64,000 nucleotides of DNA from Castor canadensis (Eukaryota; Chordata; Mammalia; Rodentia; Castoridae). The stretch is from the NCBI RefSeq assembly GCF_047511655.1, contig NC_133389.1, positions 43,372,295 through 43,436,294 on the forward strand, given 5' to 3'. Below the pieces are notes generated by a model, which ran no database searches, was not told the origin of the DNA, and was given only the letters and a program-made list of their open reading frames with translations. Below are positions 12,637 through 24,585 of this stretch, piece by piece (position 1 is the first letter of the stretch; the number at the start of each line of letters is the position of its first letter). The position numbers and the translations under genes were made by a program.

Positions 12637-13350
12637 AAAAATTACAAAAACAAACAAGAAAGTATGAATCTTGCTCAGAACAAAAAGGCATCTTCTGTGG
12701 AAATTGTCACTGGCTGTTATATTTAGTATACAAAAATTCAAAGCAGATATTACAAATATGTTTGAAGAATTGAAGGAATCAGAATATGGATGATTATATA
12801 ACTAATGGTGACAATTACTCAAAAATGGAAAGTTATCAATAAACAGTCTTTCAGAAAGAAGGAGGTGGAAATTCTAAGGTTGAAAAATACAAAACATTCA
12901 TAGGAACATTTGTAATAGACAAAAAATTGGAAGAAATCTATCTATCAACTGGTGAATGACCACACAAAATGTAGCCTGCCCATTTGATTGACTATTATTC
13001 AGTAATAAAAGATAATAAACCTCTGAAACACATAATGACATAGATGGCTCCAAAAAATATTGTGCCAAGACAAATATATTCTATCATTTCACTGATATGA
13101 AATATTCAGAAAAGGAATATCTAGTAGAGACAGAAAGATGAGTGGTTGCCTGTGGCTCAGTATTGGAGTAGTAATACTACAATGAGCATGAGGGAAATTT
13201 AAGGGGTTATGGAAGTGTTTAGAACTACATTGAGGTAATTGTTGTACAACCAGATAAATTTACCAAAAGAATCATTGAATTCTATACTTATAACCAGCAA
13301 TTTATGGTAGGTAGCCTATGCTCTGATAAATCTGTTTAAAAATAGAAAAC
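12637..13350 (+). repeat. Old L1 (L1M-type) fragment, right half, with 3' region
   Basis: 12,637-12,890 continues the A-rich old-L1 sequence interrupted by copy 1. About 12,895-13,345 resembles an L1M ORF2 end/3'UTR: 'ttggaagaaatctatctatc', 'actattattcagtaataaaa', 'gtggttgcctgtggctcag'. The two pieces may be one old, internally deleted element or two adjacent fragments. Confidence 0.5.
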
Positions 13351-13559
13351 AGATTAATGTACAGATCAAGGAGGGATCCTGAGAAAGGATGCAGAAGGAG
13401 AACATGACAGAGGTGGTATGCAGCTACACGGCCCATGGGATTCTCTTAGTCACTTGGCTAATGAAATGTAGCTGAAGTGTGTGGTATTTCCAGATGGACT
13501 CTAAAGAGTCAATATTTGGTCACTTCGTCTGGAGTTTACAGAGTTAAAGTTGTTTGCTA
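13351..13559. other. No recognised feature
   Basis: Short spacer between old L1 sequence and an ID SINE. Confidence 0.4.
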
Positions 13560-13680
13560 GTGTTGTAACTCATCGGTAGAGTGCTTGCCTAGCATATGTA
13601 AAACCTTGGGTTCTATCCCCGGGACTACAAAAAGACAAACCCAACCAAAACAACAGAGCAAAGCAAAACAAAATCATGAG
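13560..13680 (+). repeat. ID SINE (tRNA-derived)
   Basis: The Pol III A and B boxes are visible: 'gttgtaactcatcggtagag', 'tgcttgcctagcat', then 'gggttctatccccggg'. An A-rich tail with 'aaccaaaac' units follows. This is the ID family layout (BC1/tRNA-Ala related). It is a monomer here, not attached to B1. Confidence 0.85.
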
Positions 13681-14800
13681 TTTGCAAGTGTGGAGAGTGG
13701 AATTTGAGTCAAGTTGTTGAACTGGAAAGCTCAGTCCATGGATTGATATAGTGAGCATGTGATAATACAGCAAGCATGAGGCAAGGTGGTTGCCAATATC
13801 AATAAAATCACCTTCAGGAAGCTAGAAGGGCTTGAGTTCAGTATGAGTTTTTGAGTTCCTAAGAGAGGACAGAGGAACAAGCATGAAGAAATCAGGATAT
13901 CGATTTTAGATAAACTAGGACAATAAGCTGGAGTTGACCACAAGGGAAAAGGCAGAGGCCATTATCATTACTTCAGCCTAAGATCAAAATCAGAATTGAA
14001 GATGATGAAAGTCCTGTTAATCTGAGAGCATTAGGTTAAAAGGTGGTTGGGGAGAGAGCAGGATGAAGCCTAAGAATTAAGAGACTTATGAGTCTATTAC
14101 CAATTAGTTGACTGGGTTCTTTTGTTCTATCTGGATGGAAATGGCAAATAGACAAAGAGTAGCTTCCTTGGTGTCAGTGGTTCTGAGCCTTTGAGTGCTA
14201 AGAGCCCATGACTGGACTAACAGACCTAGAGGCTTAGGGTTTTGGGTCCTGATAACTACAGACTGAAGGCTTCAAACTCTAGAAGCCAGAGACTCATAAA
14301 TCTAGGTGAGTCAGAGGCTTATTGTTCTGAGCCTTGATGGTCAGTGTAGCCCCACTCTCAGTAACCAGCAATCCATGGATTGTAGCAATAGCCAGCATTG
14401 AGAACAGTTGGCAATGTCCAGTGTTATGACCCCAAGCTTTGGGTATTGGAATCTTTGGCTCCTAACAAGGATTAGAGTAATCAATAGCTTTTGGGCCCTG
14501 GCTATTGGAAGCTTTGATTCATCATGGTTGGCAGCTCTCTGGAACTCTTCCAACAACGTAGATCCAAAGTACTTTGTCATTGGTCCTTCAGCTTCTCTTG
14601 TTTTCTCTATCTTCTTCAGTCCTTCATTGTCTCTATGGCCTCTGCTCCCCACTGTTTCTTTCCCCAGTTGTTCTCTGGAACTCTTTAGTTGCTTTCTTGA
14701 CACTGGTGCTATGTTTTTAGTACTGCCACCTGTTACTACTGCTGCTGCCACTGAGCAGCCACTACCACTTCCACTGCCACCATCTTCTCTTCCTGTTACA
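13681..14800. other. Unclassified sequence, possible retroviral-leader-like part
   Basis: No known gene. A minus-strand frame of 136 codons at 14,341-14,751 is rich in charged residues but matches no family I know. It lies just downstream (in minus-strand sense) of the LTR-like block at 14,820-15,430, so it could be decayed retroviral leader or gag sequence. That is speculation. No primer-binding site was recognised. Confidence 0.25.
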
Positions 14801-14819
14801 TATCAGCCTGCTCTACCAT

Positions 14820-15430
14820 GATAAAGGTCACAATCAGCCAAGAAAAGACCACTTGAGGAAGGCCTTTTATTGAGCCTAATGTTGCAACACTGGGGGGCAG
14901 CACAAAAGGGTGATTCCTAGTCAGTTCAAAAAGTGAGTCTAACAGCCTGGTTATCTAATCAGAAAATGGGTGCAACATGGATGTGAATTGCAAATTTGGC
15001 ATTTTAATTTCAGCAATCACAGAACAACTTCCAGTTCCACCAATCACAGGCCTTACATAAGGACCAACCATAGACCTTGCATTGCATTAATCACAAGCTT
15101 TCTGTTGAACCACTGGAAGTACTCCCCTCTTGGTCTGAGTGAGAATTGTTGCAGGGTGAGCAGGATTACCTAGAATTCATCAAGGCTTGTCCTGTAGTGA
15201 TGTTTTCCAAGACTGGGACAAGACAAGGTTGTCTGCAGCAGTTGTGACTGAAGCAAAGCCTCCTAAAGCAGGAGACCTGGTTGTAGTGGTCCACTGCAGT
15301 TGCTGGAACATTCTCAGAGTGATCAGAAAGTAGCCAAAGCAGCCAGGCTGCCATGAGGGTGGTCCACCTGGCTGCCAATGAAAGCACTACTTGGCTGAGA
15401 GTTCCCTATTCAAGGCTGGCAGACTCAAGG
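14820..15430 (-). repeat. Possible old LTR, unclassified
   Basis: Read on the minus strand, the block has repeated CCAAT-box-like units (plus-strand 'caatcac', 'ccaatcac', 'ccaacc' and 'taatcac' between about 15,014 and 15,095). About 150 bp further on is a polyadenylation signal in 'ggctcaataaaagg' (plus-strand 14,864-14,877). Promoter-like repeats upstream of AATAAA are typical of retroviral U3-R. I could not confirm TG...CA ends, a TATA box or a second LTR, so it may be another kind of repeat or unique DNA. Confidence 0.35.
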
Positions 15431-16594
15431 AAAGAGTCTGTTAGCTGTCATTTGATGGACTGAATGACTTATTCCTGACAATTTCACTCATTCACAGAAA
15501 GGAACGTTAAAATGTGCTTACAATAGATTTAACAAAAATTAAACACAAAACTGATAGTGACATTTAATAGTTCCTACTCTATCTAAATACCCTTATGAAG
15601 AGTTGGGTCCCTCTGATCTGTCCCATGTCGTCAGCTACTGTGGGAGAGGATAGAAGGAGCCTAGAAGTAATCTAGCAACTAACACAGGGAACCTGAGGCT
15701 GTAGTAAAATTCATTTTATAGCTTTATCCACATTTCATTGTCCTCACTTTTGGGAGAGCCTTTGCTGCCTTCCTTATGTGAACTACTTATACATATTGAG
15801 CTCAATTCTGTAATGGCCTCTGTATGGCCATTTTCAAGACTATGGTTTAATTAGTCCATAAAACATGGTTAACAATCCTCATCATCTAGCAACAATTTAG
15901 AAACCTGAAAACACACCAGAGTAATCTGGAAAGAATTTTAAAATATATACTTCTTGAGTATTGTTGATCAAAAGAATATTTGATGGGATGGGTATCTGCA
16001 ATCTGCAATTTTAGTGTATTCACCAAAAAGAACAATGCAATCATAAAAATGAGAACAGTGTCTCCAATGTTATCAAAATCATGTAAATCAAGCTTCATTT
16101 GACAATATAACTTATAATTATTTTTATATTATCTTGTTCTCTATGTGCTTTCTACTTGCTTAATTAATCAACATTTACTGTCATTTTTTATTTTCCTCCA
16201 TTCTTTCTATTACTGTCTTTACAGTCACAATAAATCTCATTGTATCAAGCAGAAAGGAACATTCTATGTAGAAAAGGTTTGGAAAAATGAGGCATGAAAA
16301 GAAGGAACATAGAAACTGCTACTTAGGATCATGGCCAACAAATTGAAGCTATTGGCTCAAGAGTTGAGGGCCAGAACACCTTTTATTGGTGAGGACAGTC
16401 CTTTTCTGGGTGTGGTCTTGTTTATTTCTTACTAATTGAGTTCTTAAAAAGTCGCAGATATTAAATCCCTGCTAGGACATGTGCCAATGTCAGCCAGTCT
16501 TCCTCCACTGCCCTTAAACAGATAGCAGCCTTGCACCTGACCAGTTCTGGTTTTTAGCCAATGTTCGGGAGGGAGCTAAAGTCATGTTTATTGA
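15431..16594. other. No recognised feature
   Basis: AT-rich, without a frame or repeat I can name. Confidence 0.4.
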
Positions 16595-16800
16595 GCTCTT
16601 ACCTACTCTGTGATAGATGATTTACATTTTTGTTTTAAAATAACTATACATTATATCATTTTCACATTACATATGAGAAAATTAAGGTTTAAAAAGTCAT
16701 TTGTTTGAAGTGTGCAAAGCATCAAAGTGGGAAAGAATTTGAATGTAGGCAGTTTCACTCTTGAATTTGCTGGCTGGCCCACTGTGCTGTGGACTCATCC
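16595..16800 (-). repeat. MIR SINE, degraded
   Basis: Contains the reverse-orientation MIR core: 'attgagctcttacctactc', 'acatatgagaaaattaaggt', and 'gaatttgaatgtaggcag' near the end. Diverged. Confidence 0.5.
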
Positions 16801-17032
16801 CTTTGGGAGAACTTCAGAGTAATAACTAGAGCACAATTGAGTTCTTAACAAATATAATAGACTGTCTCAAAAATTATAGTAGAAAGGATGCTAAAGGACA
16901 TCTACCCTAACTTCCTAACTCAAAGATGAGAAAGCTGAAATCAAAACACTAAAATAAAGCTCACGTCATCTGCTCAGTAACAAACTTGATTAAGCAGTTC
17001 TCCTGATTTCTGATTTTCTGTGCTACTGTTTT

Positions 17033-17310
17033 TCTGTACTGGGGTTTGAACTTAGGGCCTTGTACTATTTAGTCAGACTCTCTACCACTTGGGCCATGCC
17101 CACAGCCCTTTGTTTGCTTTCATTATTTTTCAGATAGGTTTTCATATTTTCATCCTTGGCTGACCTGTGACTACAGCCATCCTTCCCACACTTCAGATTA
17201 TAAGTACAGATTACAGGCACAGACCACACATGGTTTATTTGTTGAGAGAAGGTCTTGCTAACTTTATTCCCAGGCTGGCTTCAAACCACAGTGCTACTGT
17301 GCTAACCAAA
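17033..17310 (-). repeat. Three-part composite SINE (B1-B1-ID), truncated
   Basis: On the plus strand, left to right: an ID-like unit in reverse (17,033-17,108, 'tggggtttgaacttaggg', 'ctaccacttgggccatg'), a first B1-like unit ending near 17,232 ('gattacaggcacagacc'), then part of a second B1 ('ggtcttgctaac', 'caggctggcttcaaacc'). Same plan as the copies at 22,905, 40,040, 43,055 and 48,503. Confidence 0.75.
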
Positions 17311-17499
17311 CAACTTAGAATTTGCACAGGTAATCAGAAGTCCACAGAGATAAACTAGATGTGACTAGTGAAGACCTTCTTCCCACACATCATGTTTGGT
17401 CTACATTTTTAATAAATACAGCAGGTACTTAAGGCTAGTGTGTTGTTTAAGGCAAGTGTTACAATGTGAAATGTATGTAATAGCTCAAAATCTTAAACC

Positions 17500-17850
17500 A
17501 ACAAAAATGTAATTTTTTTCTTCTTTCACAAAATCAGAGACTAGGAGGTTGGAACAGGTCCTGTGGGGGGAGGAAGGGAAAGTTGGTATTAGTGGGAGGG
17601 GGGAGGAAGTGGGGAAAGGGTGTGGGAGGGTGAATGTAGTGCAAATACTATGCACACATATATGTAAATGGGAAAAATGGTATCTGTTGAAGCTACTCCA
17701 GGAATGGGGGTGAGAGGGAATAAAGGAGGATGATGAAGGAGGTAAATTCAGATATGATACATTTGTTATGTTGAAGAACTTTTGTAAATGCCACAATGTA
17801 CTCCACCCAGCACAACAATAAAAAAATAGAAAAAGGAAAAACAAACAACG
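17500..17850 (+). mobile_element. L1-type 3' end fragment (different subfamily)
   Basis: A G-rich polypurine tract (17,560-17,632), a block with 'atgtaaatgggaaaaatgg', then 'gaggatgatgaaggaggta', 'agaacttttgtaaatgcc', and an A-rich tail from 17,816. The G-rich tract plus poly-A tail is the L1 3'UTR plan. Its last 100 bp match the old repeat split by the big L1 insertion (26,308-26,375 and 37,592-37,680). The assignment to L1 is an inference. Confidence 0.55.
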
Positions 17851-18661
17851 AAAAGACTTCCTTTTTTCTCCTGGGAACATCATTGTTACCCTTACAACTT
17901 TAATGCATAAAGCCAGGCAATCTGAAAATTCTTTACTTTTCTTGACCCCATCAGAAAGTTGAAGTTGGATAGCAACTAACCTGAAAGGTTAAGAAGAGAA
18001 AAATATTTGCAAGGAGAAAGAAACATGAACACGTTTTTAGCTGGAGAAGATGCAATCAGGCCCCAATGAAATTAGTTAAGGAATTTAGGTAAGGAATTGG
18101 CAGAAGCCAAGTATGAGGTGGTCAGAAAGCAGAGCCCCTGAGGGTCATAGATACATAGAAAGTCCACACCCTGCTATATGCTCTTCTCTAGAAACTTCAC
18201 TCCTGTCACAAATAAAGATTGTTGAGAATCCTGAGAAAGCATACTTAGTGGTGCAGGCCCTCAGAAAGGGAATAGCTGGTCCTGTAGGACAGCCATGGAG
18301 CCCTGGACAGATTTTCCTTGCTATGTCCTGCATGGAACAAGAGCCTTAAACCATAGGCAGGAGGGGCACAGGCCGCAGGCATCCTGGCATTTAATATGGC
18401 ACTGGAAAAGGGGGAATTCTAGTAGTGTTTAGGGAACAGGAAAGCACCTTGACCTTGGAGGGGGGCAGGAATATGTGTGGAACCCATAATTATAGTTGGT
18501 GGGTGGGGAAGGAGCAGCAAAAGGCTACATCCTCAAGACTCAAGATACAGGGCCTGTGGAGGAGGCTTAACAACAATGCCAGAAACTTTCCTTCTTGGGC
18601 TCCCTATCACCAGGCTAAATCCTGAGAGTGGAATAATGTTGACAAGTTGTAAGCATGTGAG

Positions 18662-18667
<6 letters not shown>
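17851..18667. other. No recognised feature
   Basis: Somewhat GC-richer than its surroundings, with several purine-rich stretches. No domain-bearing frame and no repeat family I can name. An old LTR is possible but not supported. Confidence 0.35.

Positions 18668-18717
<50 letters not shown>
18668..18717. repeat. (GA)n microsatellite
   Basis: About 25 uninterrupted GA units on the plus strand. Frames crossing it (poly-Arg-Glu / poly-Ser-Leu) are artefacts of the repeat. Confidence 0.97.
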
Positions 18718-18720
<3 letters not shown>

Positions 18721-19464
18721 AGACTGACTCTATCTGAGGCACAGTAGAAAGGGAAGAGCTCAAGTTGAAGGAAAAGCAAATACTGAGAAAAACCCTCCTT
18801 AAATCAGTCACCGCTATGAAGCAATGTATCACTAGAAAAATTTAACTGCTCTGGTACCTTGATTGCAACCATAGCAACAGGAAACCTCAAATCCAATTCG
18901 ACTCCTTTCTTAGATTGGCTCAATTCCTGAAAATAAAGGTCTAATAAAAGGAAAGTTATGCCCATACATCAGTACAAGTTTCTATTCTTATTTAGATGTC
19001 AACTTTCAGCAAAAAATTAAAAAGTGTACTAGGAGGCCAGAAAAAGCAACAAACTGTTGAGAGGAAAGCAATCAATTGAACCAAATTTAGATATGATGGT
19101 GATGACAGAAACACCAGAAAGAGCCTTTAAGTAAGTGATTGATAGGCTGAAGGTGGTAAAAGATGGGCAATGAATAAGAAAAGATGGGCTATGGGTGGCA
19201 GATGTGGAAGCTATGCTATGGAAGAAAATGGAAAGCACAGTAACAGATGAGTAACACTCAAGGGCTCATTAAACACTCAGCGTGTAACCTGACCAATGTA
19301 CAATGTAAGCATATTCAGAAAGGTCCCAGCAAATTCCCCCATACACAAATACATGCTAATAAAAATGTTTTGAGGGACAAAAAGAAGACTCGACACAGTT
19401 GAAGGCAGGATTGTTCAGCTTGAAGTCAGATGAACAGACATTACCCAGACTGAAGCACAAACCT
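18718..19464. other. No recognised feature
   Basis: No frame or repeat that I can name. Confidence 0.4.
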
Positions 19465-19832
19465 CATTTCTCATTTGTTGTTCGTGAGAATACGAAATGG
19501 ACACAACCATGTTGGAGAGCAGTTCAGTCATTCCTTATAAAGTGGTAAAGTGACTGCCTAGCAAGCATGAGGCTCTGAGTTCAAACTCTAGTACTGCCAA
19601 AAAAAATGTAGAGAATACTTACCATATGACCTAGGGACTTTATTCTGAGTAATTATCCAAGAGAAACAAAAATGTATGTTCACACAAAAACTTATCTATA
19701 CACAGTTATAACATGCTGTATTCATAATTGTAAAAAACTTAAATGTTTTTCAGTGGTGTGTGATTAAACAAAATACAGCATATCCACATAATGGAATAAT
19801 ACTTGACATAAAAGGAACAGTTAGTTAGGTAT
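19465..19832 (+). repeat. Old L1 ORF2/3' fragment interrupted by an ID-like SINE
   Basis: 19,465-19,540 and 19,605-19,832 read as a decayed L1M ('tgttggagagcagttcagtc', 'ttattctgagtaattatcc', 'catataatggaataatac'-like text). Between them, 19,541-19,604 is an ID-like unit ('tgactgcctagcaagcatg', 'ctgagttcaaactctagtac', then oligo-A). The L1 text resumes after the A-run, so the SINE arrived later. Confidence 0.65.
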
Positions 19833-19935
19833 AATCCTAGTGCTTGGGAGGTGGAAACAGGAAAATTGAGAGTTCAAGGTCAGCCTGGGATACATAGAGA
19901 AACCCTGTTTTCAAAACTAAATATATATATATATA
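19833..19935 (+). repeat. B1 SINE, 5'-truncated
   Basis: 'ataatcctagtgcttggga', 'gagagttcaaggtcagcc' and 'acatagagaaaccctg' are B1 landmarks. The tail merges into an AT-dinucleotide run at 19,920-19,936. Confidence 0.75.
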
Positions 19936-20060
19936 TTTGGTTGGTGAGACAAGGAAAATCAAACCAAACCAAACCAAAAAGAATAAATTGGGTTCACATA
20001 CATATATGTATGTATGTATATATGTATATGTAAATATAGAAAATAGAAAAAGAACTCCCA

Positions 20061-20244
20061 GGTGCCGGTGCCTTACGCCTGTAATCCTAGCTACTCAGAA
20101 GGCAGAGATCAGGAGGGTCATGGTTCAAAGCCAGCCCAGACAAATAGCGAGACTAGCTTGAAAATACCTAACACAAAAAGGGCTGGTAGAGTGGCTCAAT
20201 GTATAGGCCCTGAGCTCAAGCCCCAGTACAGCCAAAAAAAAAAG
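20061..20244 (+). repeat. Two-part composite SINE (B1-ID)
   Basis: The left unit is 7SL/B1-derived ('cgcctgtaatcctagctact', 'gttcaaagccagcccag'). Next is a short A-rich linker, then an ID-like unit ('gggctggtagagtggctcaa', 'gagctcaagccccagtac'), ending in oligo-A. Well preserved, so a young subfamily. From memory it resembles SINEs of castorimorph rodents. Confidence 0.85.
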
Positions 20245-21689
20245 GGAACAGAATTGATAGATATTAAGAAACATGGTTAAGTTTCATGAACATTTGGTAA
20301 GTAAAAGAAGTTACCTCCTCAAACTACATACTACAGAGTGCCATTTATGTGACATTCTAAGAACGCAGTGTTAGGATTAGAGAATTTATCAGTAGCTGAT
20401 AGGGATTAGGAATGGCAGGAGGAGCTAACCAGGAGTGGCAGCATGCAGAAATTTGGGGACATGGTGGAATTATATGATAATTTTTATGGTGGATACATGA
20501 GTCAATGTATTTTTCAAAATACTTCAAACTCAATACCACAAAGAATAAATCTTAGTGTGTTAAAAATCCATTTGTAAAAAAAGATGTGAATTGTTTTTAT
20601 TGCTGTGCTCAGAGTTTGAAATGTAGCTAATATATGACAAGTACAATTCAAATTTGTTTTTCTTTTTTGAAATGTCTGAATGGTTCCAGGGTAGAATCTC
20701 AGGGAAGTCCTTTTTCAACAGTCCTTCCTTATAGAGAACACTAAATTAGAACTCAAATAAGCTTCTCTCTCATTCTGCTTGGGAGCCAGCCAGACTGAAA
20801 ATAATGTGCATGGTAATATTCACTAAAAGATGAGCATTCATTTCTTAAACTACTTAATGTTTTGGTTTAACTTAGTCTTTTCCTTTATCCTCACAAATAG
20901 CCCTTGTCACTCTCTTCCCATCATCTTATGAGATGGTTCATTCACTGAAGAATGCTCGTGGGTGTGCTAAAGAACTCTGAGGTATGTTGGAGACGTGCTG
21001 TCCTTCCCTAAGTGTGAGCCAAGTGTCTATCCCCACTAAATAATCTTCATAATTGCATGGCTTAGCTGTTCACTTTACATTGGCAGGCTCCTCCAAAGGA
21101 AGCATAATGCAAGTTATAATTATAACTAGCTTTATTCAAATTCCTTAAACTCCCTTGACATACTTCCTCTAAATAACGCACATACACAAAAGGAATGAAT
21201 AAATCAATACATATTTTAGATACCGTTAGAACCATTTTCTAACAACTGTTTATTTTAGGGTTCATTACTCATAAACAGGGATACCCTGCTGTCATTGAAT
21301 ATTTTAGTCACTAACTTAAGTTCATCAATCTAGAGTATTAATGCATAAATTTCAACTTAAAGTATGAAGAGGGTCACTGACAAGACTCTGAGTTGACCTG
21401 CTCTTCTTCCCCCAGTTCATAACATATTGTTAATGTTACTAGCAAGCTTAGGGTAGGAGGTAAGGAGCTTTAGCTATGATGTTAAACCAAAGGAAATCAT
21501 AGAAATAAACTACAAAAAAGGATTCTAAATGTGTCAGTTATTTGTTTATTTTACTGTTGGAAATGTGACACAGTTTTCTTTTTATAAAGAATCTAGGATT
21601 TAATCTTTAGATATTTAAACATGCATTTTTTAAAGGACATTTCTTGGATAGCCAAAGCAAAAAAGAAGTTGTGTTTGATTTATTCATCT
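20245..21689. other. No recognised feature
   Basis: AT-rich. No frame above 60 codons with recognisable content and no repeat I can name. Confidence 0.4.
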
Positions 21690-21833
21690 TGATAGCACAC
21701 CCTCCACCATCTCAATATTACACCTATAATCCTAGAACTTTGGAGGAGTGTGAGTTCCAAGGGCAACTTGAACTACAGACCCTCTTTCAGAAAACAAACA
21801 AACAAAATCAAACCAAACTAAAACAGAAAGAAT
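21690..21833 (+). repeat. B1 SINE, degraded
   Basis: 'cacctataatcctagaac', 'gagttccaagggcaacttg' and an A-rich 'aaacaaacaaac' tail to about 21,833 follow the B1 order. Confidence 0.6.
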
Positions 21834-22904
21834 AAATTGGGTTTGTGCTCTACGTCCAATACAGAATTCCTGTTTTTCTGGATGAAATGTTCTCTTTATT
21901 GTTTCCTCTTTGTGGTACAGGCACTCTTGAATTCACTGAGTCAAAACCACAGGTATGTTAGAACAACTGCTTTCTCTCCTTCCTTCACTATAAGCCTATC
22001 TGCCGTTAAGTTGTGCCAGCACAGTGGTGTCAACCCTGTATCTACAGGTTCTCCTAATGAATCTGTTCCTTCAGAAATTCTTCTTGCCATTACGTTGTTT
22101 CTAGCCCTCAATATGTCAAGCCCTCTTTAAGGAGCCTTACTTTAATTTCTTGACTGGTGTCTCTTCTTCTGGTTTCAGGGTCCTTTTAAACATATTTGTC
22201 TTGATCCTAAGTACATGTTGGTGACCATTTCATTCCCCCAAACTCCCCTGTGAAATTCTATGACCACTAAAACTAAATATGAGAAATACATACCAGATTT
22301 CATTTTATAAAATATTTTTTAACATTGGGGTGAGATGGTCTAATATCTCTCAATAGAGAGATACTAACTTTTTAAAAATACAAAGCCTAGATCTAAAGGT
22401 GGTGACAAGAGAGAAGGTATGACCTCTCAGAAAATCATGGTGATAGTTTAGGGGGAAGGCAGCAAAGACTTCAACTAGGGCGGTTGAAATAAGAAAGAAA
22501 AGTAATGGAAGAAGTGATATACAAAAAGAATTTATAGAAAACTAGCAAGAATTTGCTGAAGGAGAGTGACAGGTGAGGATGAACCATCCGTGACCAGGAG
22601 GTTCCAGACTGTGGTGTAGAGAATGAATGTGCCAGCAATGGAGGGAGAATCAGATGCTGGGGCGATCAAAGAACACAGGCAGACATTTACAGACAATGGT
22701 TTTTAAAATCTGTCGCTGATAGTAAAGTCTGCAGGCCAAAAGATACGTGTCTAAATCCTTTCTGTGTTAGTTCAAACATGTATAGATTATGGTCAAAGTA
22801 GAAATCCAAGGAGGGTTGTTGTAAGAATTGAAAACTACTGTGTGAAAGGCACCTGCCACACACAGTCTTCCAGAATAAATGAAAGTAGCTATTGTTTTTT
22901 TTTT
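21834..22904. other. No recognised feature
   Basis: A 97-codon plus-strand frame (21,837-22,130) has no recognisable domain. No repeat I can name. Confidence 0.4.
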
Positions 22905-23174
22905 TTTCAGCACTGATGTTTGAACTCAGAGCCTTTGAACATTTGAGCTATGTCTCCAGCCCTTTTTGGCTTTAGTTATTTTTCATATATTTTATCCAGG
23001 ACCAATCTTGGACTCTGAGCCTCCTACATATGCCTCCCATGTAGCTGGTATTACAGGCTCGTTGGTTGAGATAGGGTCTCATTAACTTTTTGCTTGGGCT
23101 GCCCTCAAACAGTAATTCTGATTTCTGCTTCCTGAGCAACTGGGATTGTAGATCTCTACCTCCACACCCTGTTG
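22905..23174 (-). repeat. Three-part composite SINE (B1-B1-ID)
   Basis: On the plus strand: poly-T, reversed ID unit (22,908-22,965, 'tttgaactcagagcc', 'gagctatgtctccagccc'), reversed B1-like unit (to about 23,065, 'gctggtattacaggctc'), then a second reversed B1 ('agatagggtctcattaac', 'gcaactgggattgtag'). Confidence 0.8.
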
Positions 23175-24204
23175 TTACCACTACTGTAAAAAAGTTAAGT
23201 GGCATTCTAATTATTAATCAGTAATTGGCAATTGTCTACAGTAGAATGGACATCATGGAACATTTACCTGAGGCATTGTCTCGTGCCCGGGAGAGCTGTC
23301 CTGATTAACTTAGAGTCTAGCAGTCCATTGGAAGGAAATTATCATCAGGGAGACATGTCTTTGAGAAAAGTCTTTGGAAGTTGCTCACTTCACCTGTTTT
23401 GCTTGTGATTTGAAGTAATTTGGGAAGGATTTAGAAAATGAAAAGAAAAATGCAGAAAGACAGGCTGAGGAATTCCATGGGAGCTGTCTGTAGAGGAGTC
23501 CAGAAAGTCACATTAATGAGAGACTCCATTAAGCCACAAGGCAGGGAATGGTTCACTGTAGCAGGAGGGAGCCAGTGCAGCAGACAGGGTGTGGTGTTTG
23601 AGCTGTTAGCTGGAGAGTGCAATCACCATAAAAGGAGGGAGGTTCCTGGGAAGGGCAGACCTCAGGAGGGTGGGGATGTAGGAGGGGCAGGATAGGGAAG
23701 GGACAAATGGGAAATTGCTGGGCCTGAATGGGTGGGGCTCACCCAATAAATCATTTGCAGTTGCTGGAACTGGTTTCAGAGTCTTCCTTTACATTGTTGC
23801 TTCATTAAAAGGGCACTGCTTCCTTTCTATCTTGGCTTTCGTCACTCCATTACTCACCAGATGCAACTGGATGGTTTCATGGCACTCCAGGAGTGAGTGG
23901 CACACAGCTGTTTTGCTTGAGCAAGCACAAGACAGATTAAACATCTCTGAAACATAGAAGATGGTTTCAGGAATGGCACAAACATACTATCAGCGCAGGG
24001 CAGAACTATGACTTGAATTAATTATATGGCAAAAATGTGGTATTTGTGAATTCATGTGCACGACGCATACATAAGTTTGTATTTAGGTTTTCTAAGAGTG
24101 TGCTTATGTTCAGTATATTATGCTATAACCCATTGCATTCTGTGGTTGTTGTAAAAGAAATAAAAAAGAAGAGGGAGGGGCATTGGAATAAATAGTATAC
24201 ATGA
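23175..24204. other. No recognised feature
   Basis: Includes a purine-rich block at 23,430-23,720 with frames up to 85 codons but no domain. No repeat I can name. Confidence 0.4.
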
Positions 24205-24400
24205 CTTTGGTTTGAGCTAGAGCAGGGTTCAAATCCAAGCTCTGCCTCTTGATCACAGAGAGTAAGGAAGTTACTTAAACTCTTCAGCCTTAAGCTTTCT
24301 CACCTATCAAAGAGGGATTACAGGGTTAAGTAAAATATGTAAGGTAGCCAGAACATAGTTGATACCAATAACCCGGAACTGTTAGGACTTTTTAAGTTTT
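24205..24400 (+). repeat. MIR SINE
   Basis: Clear MIR order: 'gagcagggttcaaatccaag', 'ctctgcctcttgatcac', 'aagttacttaaactcttcag', then 'agagggattacagggtt' and 'gccagaacatagttg'. Confidence 0.75.
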
Positions 24401-24429
24401 ACATTATTATTGTATTGTTATCTCTCACA

Positions 24430-24585
24430 CCCTTCCAAAGTCACTGAGGCAGGAGTGTGATACCACTGTCACAGAGGACTGGAATGAAAGTACAGTGGCT
24501 AAGTTGCTTGCTGATCATGGAATTTATAGGTAGTGAGCTAACATTGTAGTCCAAGTCTTCTGACTTCCGTACTTGGCTTTCTTTC
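24430..24585 (-). repeat. MIR SINE, degraded
   Basis: Reverse-orientation MIR core: 'tgataccactgtcacagag', 'gtggctaagttgcttgct', 'tagtccaagtcttctgac'. Diverged. Confidence 0.5.

Noticed and set aside
13560..13640. tRNA-like A and B boxes
   Set aside because: Belongs to an ID SINE with an A-rich tail, not a functional tRNA gene.
14341..14751. A 136-codon minus-strand frame
   Set aside because: No family recognised, and a long overlapping frame on the other strand is just as open. Kept only as part of the unclassified block.
17485..17883. A 132-codon minus-strand frame
   Set aside because: It is the complement of the G-rich tract of an L1-like 3' end, which gives Pro/Ser-rich chance translation.
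18477..18832. Frames with poly-(Arg-Glu) and poly-(Ser-Leu)
   Set aside because: Translation of the GA microsatellite.
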